NCBI RefSeq assembly: GCF_009830125.1
Contig: NZ_WUPT01000001.1
Span: forward strand, 1,550,001 to 1,614,000
Length of the DNA stretch: 64,000 nt
Reading direction: 5' to 3'
DNA from: Kangsaoukella pontilimi
GTDB lineage: Bacteria; Pseudomonadota; Alphaproteobacteria; Rhodobacterales; Rhodobacteraceae
Positions 20,232-27,867 of this stretch are shown in pieces. The translations under genes were made by a program, and so were the position numbers. The notes under the pieces were generated by a model. It was not told the origin of the DNA, did not search any database, and saw only the letters and a list, made by a program, of their open reading frames with translations. How positions within the stretch are numbered: position 1 is the first letter of the stretch; every line of letters begins with the position of its first letter.

Positions 20232-21443
20232 TCACCGGTCGATCTCGCCGAACACCACGTCCATCGTGCCGATGATGGCGGACACATCCGCCAGCTGGTG
20301 GCCCTTGGCGACATGGTCGATGGATTGCAAATGCAGGAAACCCGGCGCGCGCAGCTTGGCGCGGTAGGGCTTGTTGGTTCCGTCGGCCACCAGATAGACG
20401 CCGAATTCGCCTTTGGGCGCCTCGACGGCGGCATAGACCTCGCCCTCGGGGACGTGGAAACCCTCGGTGTAAAGCTTGAAGTGGTGGATAAGCGCTTCCA
20501 TCGAGGTCTTCATGTCGGTCCGGGACGGCGGCGTGATCTTGCCGCGGGCCAGAACGTCGCCCGGCTCGTTCCGGAGTTTCTCGCAGGCCTGCTTGATGAT
20601 CTTTACCGATTCCCGCATCTCGGCCATACGAACGAGGTAGCGGTCGTAGCAGTCGCCCTTGGTGCCGACGGGGATCTGGAAGTCGAATTCGTCGTAGCAT
20701 TCGTAGGGCTGCGCGCGGCGGAGGTCCCAGGCAAGGCCCGAGCCGCGCACCATCACGCCGGAATAGCCCCAGTCCTGAATTTCTTCCTCGGACACGACGC
20801 AGATATCCACGTTCCGCTGCTTGAAGATGCGGTTTTCCGTCAGAAGCCCGTCGATATCGGCCAGCACGGCCGGGAATTCGTCGGCCCATGTGTCGATATC
20901 GTCGATCAGCTCGGGCGGCAGGTCCTGATGAACGCCGCCAGGGCGGAAATAGGCGGCATGAAGCCGCGCGCCGCAGGCCCGCTCGTAAAAGACCATGAGC
21001 TTCTCGCGCTCTTCGAAACCCCAGAGCGGCGGCGTCAGCGCGCCCACGTCCATGGCCTGCGTGGTCACGTTCAGGAGGTGGTTCAGAACGCGACCGATCT
21101 CGGAATAAAGGACACGGATCAGCGAGGCGCGGCGCGGCACCTCGACACCGGTCAGCTTTTCGATGGCGAGGCACCAGGCATGTTCCTGGTTCATCGGAGC
21201 CACGTAGTCGAGCCGGTCGAAATAGGGCAGGTTCTGCAGGTAGGTCCGGCTTTCCATCAGCTTTTCCGTACCCCGGTGCAGCAGCCCCACATGGGGGTCG
21301 CACCGCTCGACGATCTCCCCGTCGAGTTCCAGCACCAGCCGGAGAACCCCGTGCGCCGCAGGGTGCTGCGGGCCGAAGTTGATGTTGAAATTCCGGATTT
21401 TCTGCTCGCCCGTCAGGGCGTCGTCGAAATTGCCGTCCATCAT
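20232..21443 (-). CDS. nuoD: NADH-quinone oxidoreductase subunit D
   Basis: 403 residues; 49-kDa-type subunit related to the large subunit of [NiFe] hydrogenases, forming the quinone site with NuoB. The [16 protein letters not shown] stretch near the N-terminus (quinone-site histidines) and the downstream [15 protein letters not shown] segment are clear. nuoC and nuoD are separate genes here, unlike the fused nuoCD of E. coli. A sulfotransferase gene ends 4 bp upstream. Confidence 0.98.
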   Translation of the reverse strand: MMDGNFDDALTGEQKIRNFNINFGPQHPAAHGVLRLVLELDGEIVERCDPHVGLLHRGTEKLMESRTYLQNLPYFDRLDYVAPMNQEHAWCLAIEKLTGVEVPRRASLIRVLYSEIGRVLNHLLNVTTQAMDVGALTPPLWGFEEREKLMVFYERACGARLHAAYFRPGGVHQDLPPELIDDIDTWADEFPAVLADIDGLLTENRIFKQRNVDICVVSEEEIQDWGYSGVMVRGSGLAWDLRRAQPYECYDEFDFQIPVGTKGDCYDRYLVRMAEMRESVKIIKQACEKLRNEPGDVLARGKITPPSRTDMKTSMEALIHHFKLYTEGFHVPEGEVYAAVEAPKGEFGVYLVADGTNKPYRAKLRAPGFLHLQSIDHVAKGHQLADVSAIIGTMDVVFGEIDR

Positions 21444-21447
21444 CCGC

Positions 21448-22296
21448 TCATCCTTTCCAGTGCCAGCTGTCGGGCACCCGGCCGAGCGCCCGCTCGACCG
21501 CCTTGTATTGCGGCCGGAGAAACGCCGCGGCCGCCTGTCTCTGATCCGCCGTCATGTCCAGCGGCTGGCCCGCATGAACCGGCGCAACCACCCGTGCAAA
21601 AGGCGCGATCCCCAGAAACGCCGCCAGCCGGTCGAGCCCGCCCGCGATCATCTCTTCGAACACACCCAGCATCAGGCGACCCTGTGGGATCGTCGCCTGA
21701 AGTTTCCTCAGCGCGCGGGCATAGTCGCCCCGCCGCTCGATCTGGTCTTCCTCGCCCCGAAACACGCGGCGGAGGATATTCGCCGCCCGCCGTGCGGTCA
21801 CACGACCCTCGTCGTCGCGGCGCGCGGCGATCATGCGCACATGACTCCAGAGCCGCTCCACCGGGTCGCGCAGCATGTAGAGAACGCGCACATCTGGCGC
21901 GACGGTGGCCATGGCAGAGAGCCGTTCGCGGGGCAGAAGCGCGTAGGCGGGCGTCACCTCGCCCACGACACGGGCCGCGCCCGCGCCACCCCGGAGATAG
22001 GCCAGATAGGCTGCGTCGTCCTGACGGCCCGAGGACAAAACGTCCATCCAGTCGGCACGGTCGCGCAAAAGCACTTCCTGCCGCTCGTTGGGGTCGTCGC
22101 CCGCATAGCCCTGAACCCGCAGATGTTCCTGCCGGTGTTTTTCATGTTCCCTGTCGAGCTGACCTGCCTCGACCGCGTCGAAATAGTGCAGTTCCTTGAT
22201 CGCGCGGAAATGGCACTCCGGATGGTCGGCCAACTGCGCATGAAGCCAGCTTGTGCCCGCCTTCGCGGCGCCGACGCAGAAGAAGACGACGCTCAT
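21448..22296 (-). CDS. Sulfotransferase-family protein inside the nuo operon
   Basis: 282 residues with the PAPS-dependent sulfotransferase fold. The 5'-phosphosulfate-binding loop KAGTSWL is at residues 12-18, and the 3'-phosphate-binding segment [10 protein letters not shown] at 142-151. It overlaps the preceding 62-residue gene by 4 bp (ATGA) and ends 4 bp before nuoD, so it must be co-transcribed with complex I. The acceptor is unknown: family members sulfate lipids, polysaccharides or small molecules. There is no known need for sulfation in complex I, so it is most simply a passenger gene, though coupling at both sides is striking. Confidence 0.92.
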   Translation of the reverse strand: MSVVFFCVGAAKAGTSWLHAQLADHPECHFRAIKELHYFDAVEAGQLDREHEKHRQEHLRVQGYAGDDPNERQEVLLRDRADWMDVLSSGRQDDAAYLAYLRGGAGAARVVGEVTPAYALLPRERLSAMATVAPDVRVLYMLRDPVERLWSHVRMIAARRDDEGRVTARRAANILRRVFRGEEDQIERRGDYARALRKLQATIPQGRLMLGVFEEMIAGGLDRLAAFLGIAPFARVVAPVHAGQPLDMTADQRQAAAAFLRPQYKAVERALGRVPDSWHWKG

Positions 22297-22481
22297 TCCG
22301 CGCTCCCGTCGATGTCGTCCTTGAACGCCATGATCCAGAGAAGGACCAACGCGATGGCCGGCAACACTGCCAGAAGCGCGAAATATTTCGAGATGCCGAA
22401 GCGCGGCAGCAGCTTCCAGAACGGGACCACGATGGCCACCGCTATGATCAGGAACCAGATGAGAGAGCCGCCGCCCATCAT
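22293..22481 (-). CDS. Very small membrane protein downstream of nuoC
   Basis: 62 residues, two hydrophobic helices (about 6-24 and 33-52) and an acidic C-terminus. It starts 4 bp after the nuoC stop (two adjacent ATGs, 22481 or 22478) and overlaps the sulfotransferase start by 4 bp, which supports it as a real gene. It resembles generic DUF805- or PLDc_N-type small membrane proteins, but no assignment is made. Confidence 0.75.
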   Translation of the reverse strand: MMGGGSLIWFLIIAVAIVVPFWKLLPRFGISKYFALLAVLPAIALVLLWIMAFKDDIDGSAE

Positions 22482-22485
22482 CGCC

Positions 22486-23088
22486 TCAGCCCTCGGCCTT
22501 CTCGTCGCCGGGCATGATATATTCGGCGCCTTCCCAGGGGCTCATGAAGTCGAACTGACGGTATTCCTGCACCAGCTTCACGGGCTCGTAGACGACGCGC
22601 TTCTGCTCTTCGTCATAACGCACCTCGGTATAGCCGGTGGTCGGAAAGTCCTTCCTCAGCGGATAGCCACGGAAGCCGTAGTCGGTCAGCAGCCGGCGGA
22701 GATCGGGGTGGCCCGTGAACAGAAGGCCGAACATGTCGAAGACCTCGCGCTCGAACCAGTTGGCCGACGGGTGGACGGAGGTGATCGACGGCACCATGTC
22801 ATCCTCACGCACAGCCAGTTTCAGGCGGATGCGGTGGTTCTGGTACATCGACAGGAAGTGGTAGACGACGTCGAAACGCGGATCGCGGTCCGGCAGGTCG
22901 ACGGCGGTGATATCCACCAGCGTGGAAAAGCGGCAGTTCCGGTCGGTCTTCAGGAACTCGACGAAACCTGCAAGCGAGGACAGCGTCACATTCATGGTCA
23001 GCTCGCCGTGGGAAATCTCCCACGAGAGGACGCAATCGGGGCGCTTGGCCTCGATATGCTGGGCAAGCTCGGTCAGGGCTTCACTCAT
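22486..23088 (-). CDS. nuoC: NADH-quinone oxidoreductase subunit C
   Basis: 200 residues; 30-kDa-type subunit that packs against NuoD in the peripheral arm and has no cofactor. The family signature [22 protein letters not shown] is readable around residues 115-136, followed by [15 protein letters not shown]. nuoB ends 11 bp upstream. Length is typical for a stand-alone NuoC. Confidence 0.98.
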   Translation of the reverse strand: MSEALTELAQHIEAKRPDCVLSWEISHGELTMNVTLSSLAGFVEFLKTDRNCRFSTLVDITAVDLPDRDPRFDVVYHFLSMYQNHRIRLKLAVREDDMVPSITSVHPSANWFEREVFDMFGLLFTGHPDLRRLLTDYGFRGYPLRKDFPTTGYTEVRYDEEQKRVVYEPVKLVQEYRQFDFMSPWEGAEYIMPGDEKAEG

Positions 23089-23099
23089 GGCAGTCCTCG

Positions 23100-23633
23100 T
23101 CAGCGGGTGATGGTGCCGGTCCGGCGGATTTTCCGCTGGAGCTGCATGATACCGTAAAGCAGGGCTTCGGCCGTTGGCGGGCAGCCGGGCACGTAGATGT
23201 CGACCGGCACGATCCGGTCGCAGCCGCGCACCACGCTGTAGCTGTAGTGGTAATAGCCACCACCATTGGCGCAGGACCCCATCGAGATCACGTAGCGCGG
23301 CTCGGGCATCTGGTCATAGACCTTGCGGAGTGCCGGCGCCATCTTGTTGGTCAGCGTACCGGCGACGATCATCAGGTCCGACTGCCGCGGGCTGGCGCGG
23401 GGCGCGGTGCCGAAGCGTTCGAGGTCGTAGCGCGGCATCGAGGTATGCATCATCTCGACCGCGCAGCAGGCAAGCCCGAAGGTCATCCAGTGCAGCGAGC
23501 CGGTGCGCGCCCAGTTGATGATGTCGTCGGTGGACGTGACGAGGAACCCCTTGTCCTGAAGTTCCTTGTTCAGCGCCTGAGTGGCGACCTCGCGGTCGGG
23601 TCCAGCGGAATTCGCTGTGGTGGCTACAGACAT
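23100..23633 (-). CDS. nuoB: NADH-quinone oxidoreductase subunit B
   Basis: 177 residues; carries [4Fe-4S] cluster N2, the last redox centre before quinone. The ligands Cys56-Cys57, Cys121 and Cys151 are all present in family context ([21 protein letters not shown]). Its normal partner nuoA lies 763 bp upstream. A candidate promoter at 23689-23717 would give nuoB-N its own transcript with a ~48-nt leader. Confidence 0.98.
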   Translation of the reverse strand: MSVATTANSAGPDREVATQALNKELQDKGFLVTSTDDIINWARTGSLHWMTFGLACCAVEMMHTSMPRYDLERFGTAPRASPRQSDLMIVAGTLTNKMAPALRKVYDQMPEPRYVISMGSCANGGGYYHYSYSVVRGCDRIVPVDIYVPGCPPTAEALLYGIMQLQRKIRRTGTITR

Positions 23634-23688
23634 CCTGGCTCCATCCCGGATTGGCTCTGCACGTCGTTTTCGCGTGCCGTTCGAAAGG

Positions 23689-23717
23689 TATCTAACCTAC
23701 AGCCCCGATCAGTTCAA
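23689..23717 (-). promoter_or_regulatory. Candidate promoter of nuoB-nuoN
   Basis: On the minus strand a -35 box TTGAAC (23717-23712) is followed by a 17-bp spacer and a -10-like TAGATA (23694-23689). Transcription would start near 23681, leaving a ~48-nt leader before the nuoB ATG. The -10 match is moderate. Functionally it would make sense because hairpins with T-runs lie between nuoA and nuoB. Confidence 0.45.
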
Positions 23718-24090
23718 CGCGCTCCGGGCAGATTGGGGCGAGTTGTCCCGTGCCTCATCGCGGGGCGCCAGGAGGTGAGCCAGACTGCCCGGAAAAGCGG
23801 CAGTGCGGCGGGTGACGGGGCACCGATCATGGTGCTGGCAAAGGCGTGCCGGGTCACGGACTGCCAGGGGCCAGCCGTTCTCTGGGCGTGCCGAAGCGGC
23901 ATAGCCGTGGCGAGCCCCATGTCTCGGCCCTTTGGGCGGTCAACTCCGCCTGATGGCGCAAGTGTCTTCATAGAAGGCTGCCGATTGGCCCCCAAAACTT
24001 CCTGAGCGTCTGTCTGTCCATCTGACCGGAAGAGCCGATGTCTGGAAAGGTCATGCTGCCTGCGCCGCCGCCCGGCGCGTTTTCCTTAGC

Positions 24091-24109
24091 GGGGGCTCTG
24101 CCTTTTTTT
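24091..24109 (+). terminator. Weak terminator-like hairpin with T7 run
   Basis: Plus strand: GGGGGC, loop TCT, then GCC followed by seven T. The stem needs G-U pairs beyond three GC pairs. It looks like a decayed form of the GGGGGC/GCCCCC hairpins seen elsewhere in the window. No plus-strand gene precedes it; it could end a small RNA or antisense transcript. Confidence 0.3.
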
Positions 24110-24215
24110 CAAGCATTCGGGCGGGGGCGGTTGGCATAACTGATACTCAGATCAAACCGGGAAGACCACTTTGCTTCTCGACGGAGCCGCCAATCAACCG
24201 CTTACTCTTGGGAAT

Positions 24216-24400
24216 GCCGACCGGATCTTGTTGCCCGCTGCGCGGGCCGGTTGACCCTTCGCAGGGGCTCAGGGTGTTCAGGCTTCGCCCGTTCGCTGCT
24301 CGAAAGGTCCACCGGACCTTTCGCCGGCAAAGCCGGACCGCCGCTCACCCTCAAAAAGGTCCACCGGACCTTTTTGCCCGCTGCGCGGACCGGTGCTCAC
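24216..24400 (-). repeat. Three tandem copies of repeat family R1 behind nuoA
   Basis: Read on the minus strand, copy 1 (24400-24353) begins GTGAGC, whose TGA is the nuoA stop codon, and contains a 10-bp stem AAAAAGGTCC/GGACCTTTTT (24353-24375). Copy 2 (24348-24270) begins GTGAGC again and contains the 9-bp stem GAAAGGTCC/GGACCTTTC (24302-24322). Copy 3 (24255-24216) is degenerate but keeps the GCGCAGCGGGC core. Copy 2 matches the repeat behind moaA (43018-43096) at roughly 80 percent over ~78 bp. The copy 1 hairpin has a T-run on both strands and could terminate transcription after nuoA. Confidence 0.7.
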
Positions 24401-24762
24401 TCCCATTCAAGTGCGCCTTTTTTCCACTCGTAAGCGAAGCCGACGGTCAGCACGGCAAGAAAGGCCATCATCGACCAGAACGCCACATCCGACAGGTCCC
24501 CAAACGCCACGGCCCAAGGGAAGAGGAACGCGATCTCAAGGTCGAAAATGATGAACAGAATCGACACCAGATAGAAACGCACATCGAATTTCATCCGCGC
24601 GTCATCAAACGCGTTGAAGCCGCACTCATAGGCCGACAGCTTTTCCGGATCGGGGTCCCGAGGCGCGGCAACCGCCGCAGCCAGGATCAGAACAAGCCCA
24701 AGAGCGATGGCGAGCCCCAGAAATACGAGGATCGGCAGGTATTCTCTCAGCAGGTCTTCCAC
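24397..24762 (-). CDS. nuoA: NADH-quinone oxidoreductase subunit A
   Basis: 121 residues, three membrane helices; core subunit at the junction of both arms of complex I. The conserved loop [22 protein letters not shown], with the reactive cysteine near residue 47, is present, as is the [11 protein letters not shown] helix. Translation starts at GTG (24762) with GGGAG six bases upstream. The TGA stop lies inside the first R1 repeat. It is the first nuo gene but is isolated from nuoB by 763 bp. Confidence 0.97.
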   Translation of the reverse strand: MEDLLREYLPILVFLGLAIALGLVLILAAAVAAPRDPDPEKLSAYECGFNAFDDARMKFDVRFYLVSILFIIFDLEIAFLFPWAVAFGDLSDVAFWSMMAFLAVLTVGFAYEWKKGALEWE

Positions 24763-24806
24763 AGCAGGCTCCCGGTCTTTTGCGCGTGGATGGTGCGCGT
24801 GTCCCT

Positions 24807-24835
24807 TTCCTAGTGGCCCCCGAAGACAGGGTCAA
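24807..24835 (-). promoter_or_regulatory. Candidate nuoA promoter
   Basis: Minus strand: -35 TTGACC (24835-24830), 17-bp spacer, -10-like TAGGAA (24812-24807). Expected start of transcription is near 24799, a leader of about 37 nt before the nuoA GTG. The -35 is one base from consensus and spacing is ideal; -10 is weak, as is common in this family. Confidence 0.5.
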
Positions 24836-24870
24836 CGCCCACAAGCCACGATCGGAGCGGGTCAGCCGCC

Positions 24871-25383
24871 TCAGATCGCTTCATAAGGATCGTCGCCCTC
24901 CCCGATCGCCTCGGCATCTATCCCCACGGGTGGCAGATCGCTTGTCACGGTCACCACCGTCTCATCGCCCCCATCGTCGGCCGGCACCGAACCACCGTCG
25001 TCCACCGCGCCGTCGCCTGTGGCCACGTCACCGCCATCCGGCAAGGGGTCGCCGCCACCGGCAACATCACCTTCTTCCGTCGCGGGAGCAGGCGTCGCCC
25101 CGTCATCCGCCACGACATCGCTACCCTCACCGCCCGGCGGCACCGCGCCGCCACCGTCACCCGGTTCGCTGACCAGGGCCGCGAACAGGCTTTCCGCCGT
25201 CGCGCCGCGGGCCAGCCCCGAGGCCGCCACCCCTTGCGCGTTCTTCGGCAGATCCGTGCCTGCCGCACGGGCGGTCTCAACGGCCGCCTTCGCCCGCTGA
25301 CCGACCGCTTCGGCGCTTTTCCCCATCTGAGGCCGCTCGACCGGGCGGTTGCCCAGCCCCTGGGACATGCTCACATCATTCAT
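24871..25383 (-). CDS. Acidic, Gly/Asp-rich disordered protein
   Basis: 170 residues, no recognisable family. The N-terminal ~70 residues are mildly helical. From about 72 on the protein is a low-complexity Asp/Gly/Pro/Ala sequence with repeats such as DGGDVATGDGAVDDGG, strongly acidic and presumably disordered. No signal peptide is visible. A GGAGAG ribosome site precedes the ATG. It sits between the liu operon (upstream, 55 bp) and nuoA (downstream). It could be an exported or scaffold protein, but no function is claimed. Confidence 0.7.
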   Translation of the reverse strand: MNDVSMSQGLGNRPVERPQMGKSAEAVGQRAKAAVETARAAGTDLPKNAQGVAASGLARGATAESLFAALVSEPGDGGGAVPPGGEGSDVVADDGATPAPATEEGDVAGGGDPLPDGGDVATGDGAVDDGGSVPADDGGDETVVTVTSDLPPVGIDAEAIGEGDDPYEAI

Positions 25384-25438
25384 GACGCTCTCCTTTCTGG
25401 AACCGCGCCCGGACTAGCAGCCCCGAATGAAGAAGCGG

Positions 25439-26224
25439 TTACTCGCGACGGGTCCAGCCCGGAGGGCGCTTCTCGAAAAAGGCACGCGTGCCTTCCTCGG
25501 CCTCGTCCGTCTCCCACCGGGCGACCAGTGCGTCGATGCTGGCCTCGATCGCGGCCTCATCGACCCGGCTGCCGAGCCGCGCCACAAGCGCCTTCGACGC
25601 CGCCACGGCGCCCGGAGCGGCGGTCAGATAGGCGGCGACCTCGTCCTCGATCGCCGCGTCCAGCGCCCCTGGGTCGACCACCCGAGAGACCAGACCGAGC
25701 GTCGCTGCCTCCTCCGCACCGAAAAGCCGCGGCGAAAAGAACACCTGCCGCGCCCGCGCCGCCCCCATCCTTTCGACCACGTAAGGCCCGATGGTGGCCG
25801 GGCTGAGACCCAGCCGCGTCTCGGTCAGGCCGAACCGCGTGCCCGCCGCGGCCAGCACCACGTCGCAGACCGACATCAGCCCCACGCCCCCGCCATAGGC
25901 ATCCCCGTGCACGCGCCCGATCAAAGGCTTCGGCAGGTCGTTCAGCGCCTTGAGCGCCATGGCGAGCGCCCGGGCCTCGCGCCGGCGCGTCTCGCTTTCA
26001 GCGGCCATTTGCGCGCGCATCCAGTCAAGATCGCCACCCGCGGAAAAGACCGGGCCCTCGGCGGACAGCACGACCACGCGCACGCCTGAATCCCCGGCAA
26101 GGCGCCCGGCTGTCTCGGCCAGCGCGCCGATCATGGCGCTGTCGAGCGCGTTCCGCTTCTCCGGCCGCGCCAGCACCAGCCGCGCCACGCCGCGCCGGTC
26201 GGTCTCGCATCTGATCCCGGTCAT
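25439..26224 (-). CDS. liuC: Enoyl-CoA hydratase/isomerase family protein, probable methylglutaconyl-CoA hydratase
   Basis: 261 residues from the ATG at 26224, overlapping the HMG-CoA lyase stop by 4 bp; a longer upstream frame is rejected for that reason. Crotonase fold: the CoA-binding ARPEKRNALD segment near residue 20 and the oxyanion-hole segment VFSAGGDLDWM around 62-72. In the leucine pathway this enzyme hydrates 3-methylglutaconyl-CoA to HMG-CoA. The operon context (ivd, mccA/B, HMG-CoA lyase) supports that substrate, as sequence alone cannot separate it from other crotonases. Confidence 0.88.
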   Translation of the reverse strand: MTGIRCETDRRGVARLVLARPEKRNALDSAMIGALAETAGRLAGDSGVRVVVLSAEGPVFSAGGDLDWMRAQMAAESETRRREARALAMALKALNDLPKPLIGRVHGDAYGGGVGLMSVCDVVLAAAGTRFGLTETRLGLSPATIGPYVVERMGAARARQVFFSPRLFGAEEAATLGLVSRVVDPGALDAAIEDEVAAYLTAAPGAVAASKALVARLGSRVDEAAIEASIDALVARWETDEAEEGTRAFFEKRPPGWTRRE

Positions 26225-27090
26225 CCCCGCACCTCCCTCATTCCGACGGCCATCGCCTCGGCCCGCTGCAAAAGCTCCAGGTTCAGACCGTGAGCAAAGC
26301 CCCGATCCGCAAGAAACCGCGCCAGCTTGCCGGTGGACAGGTTCCCCGCCGCTCCCGGCGCGTAGGGACATCCGCCCAACCCCGCCACCGAGGCATCGAA
26401 CACCCGAAGGCCGCGCCCAAGCGCCACCTCGACATTCTCCAGTGCGCGGCCCGACGTGTCGTGGAAATGCCCGGCAAGCTGACCGGGCTCCGCCAGATCG
26501 AGAATCGCCGCCAGCATCGCGTCCACCCGTTCGGGCACCGCCCGGCCCAGCGTGTCGCCAAGCGAGACCTCGAAACACCCCATGCCGAAAAGCGCCGCCG
26601 CCACACGGGCGACCGCCTCGGGCGCGACCGGCCCGTCATAGGGGCAATCGGTCACGCAGGAGATATAGCCCCGCACCTGCAGCCCAGCCTCCCGCGCGCG
26701 CGCCATCACCGGCCCGAACCGCGCAAGGCTCTCGTCGATGCTTGCGTTGATATTGGCGCGGCTGAACCCCTCGGACGCACTCGCGAAGACCGCCAGTTCG
26801 TCGACCGCGGCCGCAACCGCCGCCTCGGCCCCCTTCAGGTTCGGCACCAGCGCCGTGTATCTGACACCAGCCTTGCGGGTGATCCCCGCCATCACCTCCG
26901 CCGAGCCCGCCATCTGGGGCACCCAGCGGGGGCTGACGAAACTCGCGGCTTCGATCCGCCGGAACCCCACCTCGGACAAAAGGTCGATCAGTGCCACTTT
27001 CTCCGCCACCGGGATCGCTCGCGTCTCATTCTGCAACCCGTCACGCGGCCCCACCTCGACGATCTCGACCATGTCGCCATCACCGCTCAT
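26221..27090 (-). CDS. mvaB: Hydroxymethylglutaryl-CoA lyase
   Basis: 289 residues; cleaves HMG-CoA to acetyl-CoA and acetoacetate, the last step of leucine degradation. The DRE-TIM metallolyase motif EVGPRDGLQNE is at ~11-21. The HFHDTSGRALEN metal-binding stretch lies further on, and the family's catalytic-cysteine loop GLGGCPYAPGAAGN is present. The ATG at 27090 has an AAGGCGGG ribosome site. GST ends 108 bp upstream, with a small hairpin in the gap. Confidence 0.95.
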   Translation of the reverse strand: MSGDGDMVEIVEVGPRDGLQNETRAIPVAEKVALIDLLSEVGFRRIEAASFVSPRWVPQMAGSAEVMAGITRKAGVRYTALVPNLKGAEAAVAAAVDELAVFASASEGFSRANINASIDESLARFGPVMARAREAGLQVRGYISCVTDCPYDGPVAPEAVARVAAALFGMGCFEVSLGDTLGRAVPERVDAMLAAILDLAEPGQLAGHFHDTSGRALENVEVALGRGLRVFDASVAGLGGCPYAPGAAGNLSTGKLARFLADRGFAHGLNLELLQRAEAMAVGMREVRG

Positions 27091-27168
27091 AGGCCCGCCT
27101 TTCTTTGGGTCCGGAAAATCCCCGCCGGAGGCACCGCGACCGGCGCAGCCGGGCGCAAAACCTCATGT

Positions 27169-27183
27169 GCGGCCGGAGGCCGC
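27169..27183. other. Small perfect hairpin between GST and HMG-CoA lyase genes
   Basis: GCGGCC, loop GGA, GGCCGC: a 6-bp perfect stem in the 108-bp gap at 27091-27198. No T-run follows. It may influence mRNA stability between the two parts of the operon. Nothing else was recognised in this gap. Confidence 0.35.
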
Positions 27184-27198
27184 TCAATTCGGAAAGCT

Positions 27199-27867
27199 TC
27201 AGCCATCCCAGGGCTCGTAGAAGGCGCGGGCATATAGCCGCTCGTCAGCGGGCCCCGGCAGCGATTTCCGGAAGGCGGGACGCGCCGACAGGCTGTCGTA
27301 CCATGCGCTGAGCGCCGGGAACTCGTCCGCGCGAACGAAATGCAGCGCCATGTAAACCGCCTGCCCCACCGCTACATCCGCCGCCGAGAAGCCCGCCGTC
27401 AGAAGCGTGTCGCGGTTCTCGACCGGCGTCGACAGCCGCGCTTCGATCGCCTCGAAGCATTTCCGCGCCCGCGCCGCCTCCAGCCGCATGACCACGGGCG
27501 ACCGCATATGGTCCTCGTAAAGCGCGACATGCTGCTGGGTCAGCGCCGCAACGTGCTGGCTGAGCGTCTCCGCGAAATTCAGCCAGACCAGCCAGTCTGG
27601 CCAGTCGGGATCGCCCGGCATCCGTCCAAGCCCGGCTTCGGGAAAGCGCGTCGTCAGCACCTGCAGGATGGCCGTCGATTCGAACAGCACCTCGCCCCCG
27701 ATCTCGAGCGCCGGCACCCGTCCCGCGGGCGAAAGCGAAAGGAATTCCTCGTTTCGGAGCGTCCTGTCGAACGGGCGCACGCGCAGCTCGAACTCGACGC
27801 CTAGTTCGTAGAGCAGCCAGAGCACCCGCATCGAACGGGTCTGGTGGGCATGGTGCAGCACGATCAT
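27199..27867 (-). CDS. Glutathione S-transferase family protein
   Basis: 222 residues: an N-terminal thioredoxin-like domain (about 1-80, with the glutathione-binding VPALEIGG and ESTAIL segments) followed by a helical C-terminal domain. Ser/Tyr-type catalytic assignment is not clear. Its ATG overlaps the mccA stop by 4 bp, so it is translated with the leucine-catabolism enzymes. Possible roles are detoxification or isomerisation of an acyl-CoA-derived product; the substrate is unknown. Confidence 0.92.
   Translation of the reverse strand: MIVLHHAHQTRSMRVLWLLYELGVEFELRVRPFDRTLRNEEFLSLSPAGRVPALEIGGEVLFESTAILQVLTTRFPEAGLGRMPGDPDWPDWLVWLNFAETLSQHVAALTQQHVALYEDHMRSPVVMRLEAARARKCFEAIEARLSTPVENRDTLLTAGFSAADVAVGQAVYMALHFVRADEFPALSAWYDSLSARPAFRKSLPGPADERLYARAFYEPWDG

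Larger units (their letters stand above)
23634..24396. other. 763-bp non-coding region separating nuoA from nuoB
   Basis: No convincing gene is present. Frames in this stretch have no ribosome site, no family resemblance and unusual composition. From the nuoB side it holds a promoter candidate (23689-23717) and ~350 bp without recognisable signals. A plus-strand hairpin plus T-run follows (24091-24109), then three tandem copies of repeat R1 (24216-24400) directly behind nuoA. The lower GC and the repeats suggest an insertion or a decayed segment between two genes that are adjacent in most bacteria. Confidence 0.7.

Noticed and set aside
19911-22199. 762-residue open frame on the plus strand opposite nuoD and the sulfotransferase
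   Set aside because: Covers several certain minus-strand genes; the sequence has no domain and changes character at their borders.
23714-23995. 93-residue minus-strand frame in the nuoA-nuoB gap
   Set aside because: No ribosome site, mixed Pro/Arg/Ser composition, no helix or domain pattern; it overlaps the candidate nuoB promoter.
23247-24005. Plus-strand frame of 252 residues running into the nuoA-nuoB gap
   Set aside because: First half is a nuoB shadow; the rest has no ribosome site or family resemblance. Not accepted as a gene in the gap.
24302-24375. Possible CRISPR array, because of repeated palindromes behind nuoA
   Set aside because: Units have unequal length and spacing, are only about 80 percent alike and have no spacers of constant size; no cas gene is present.
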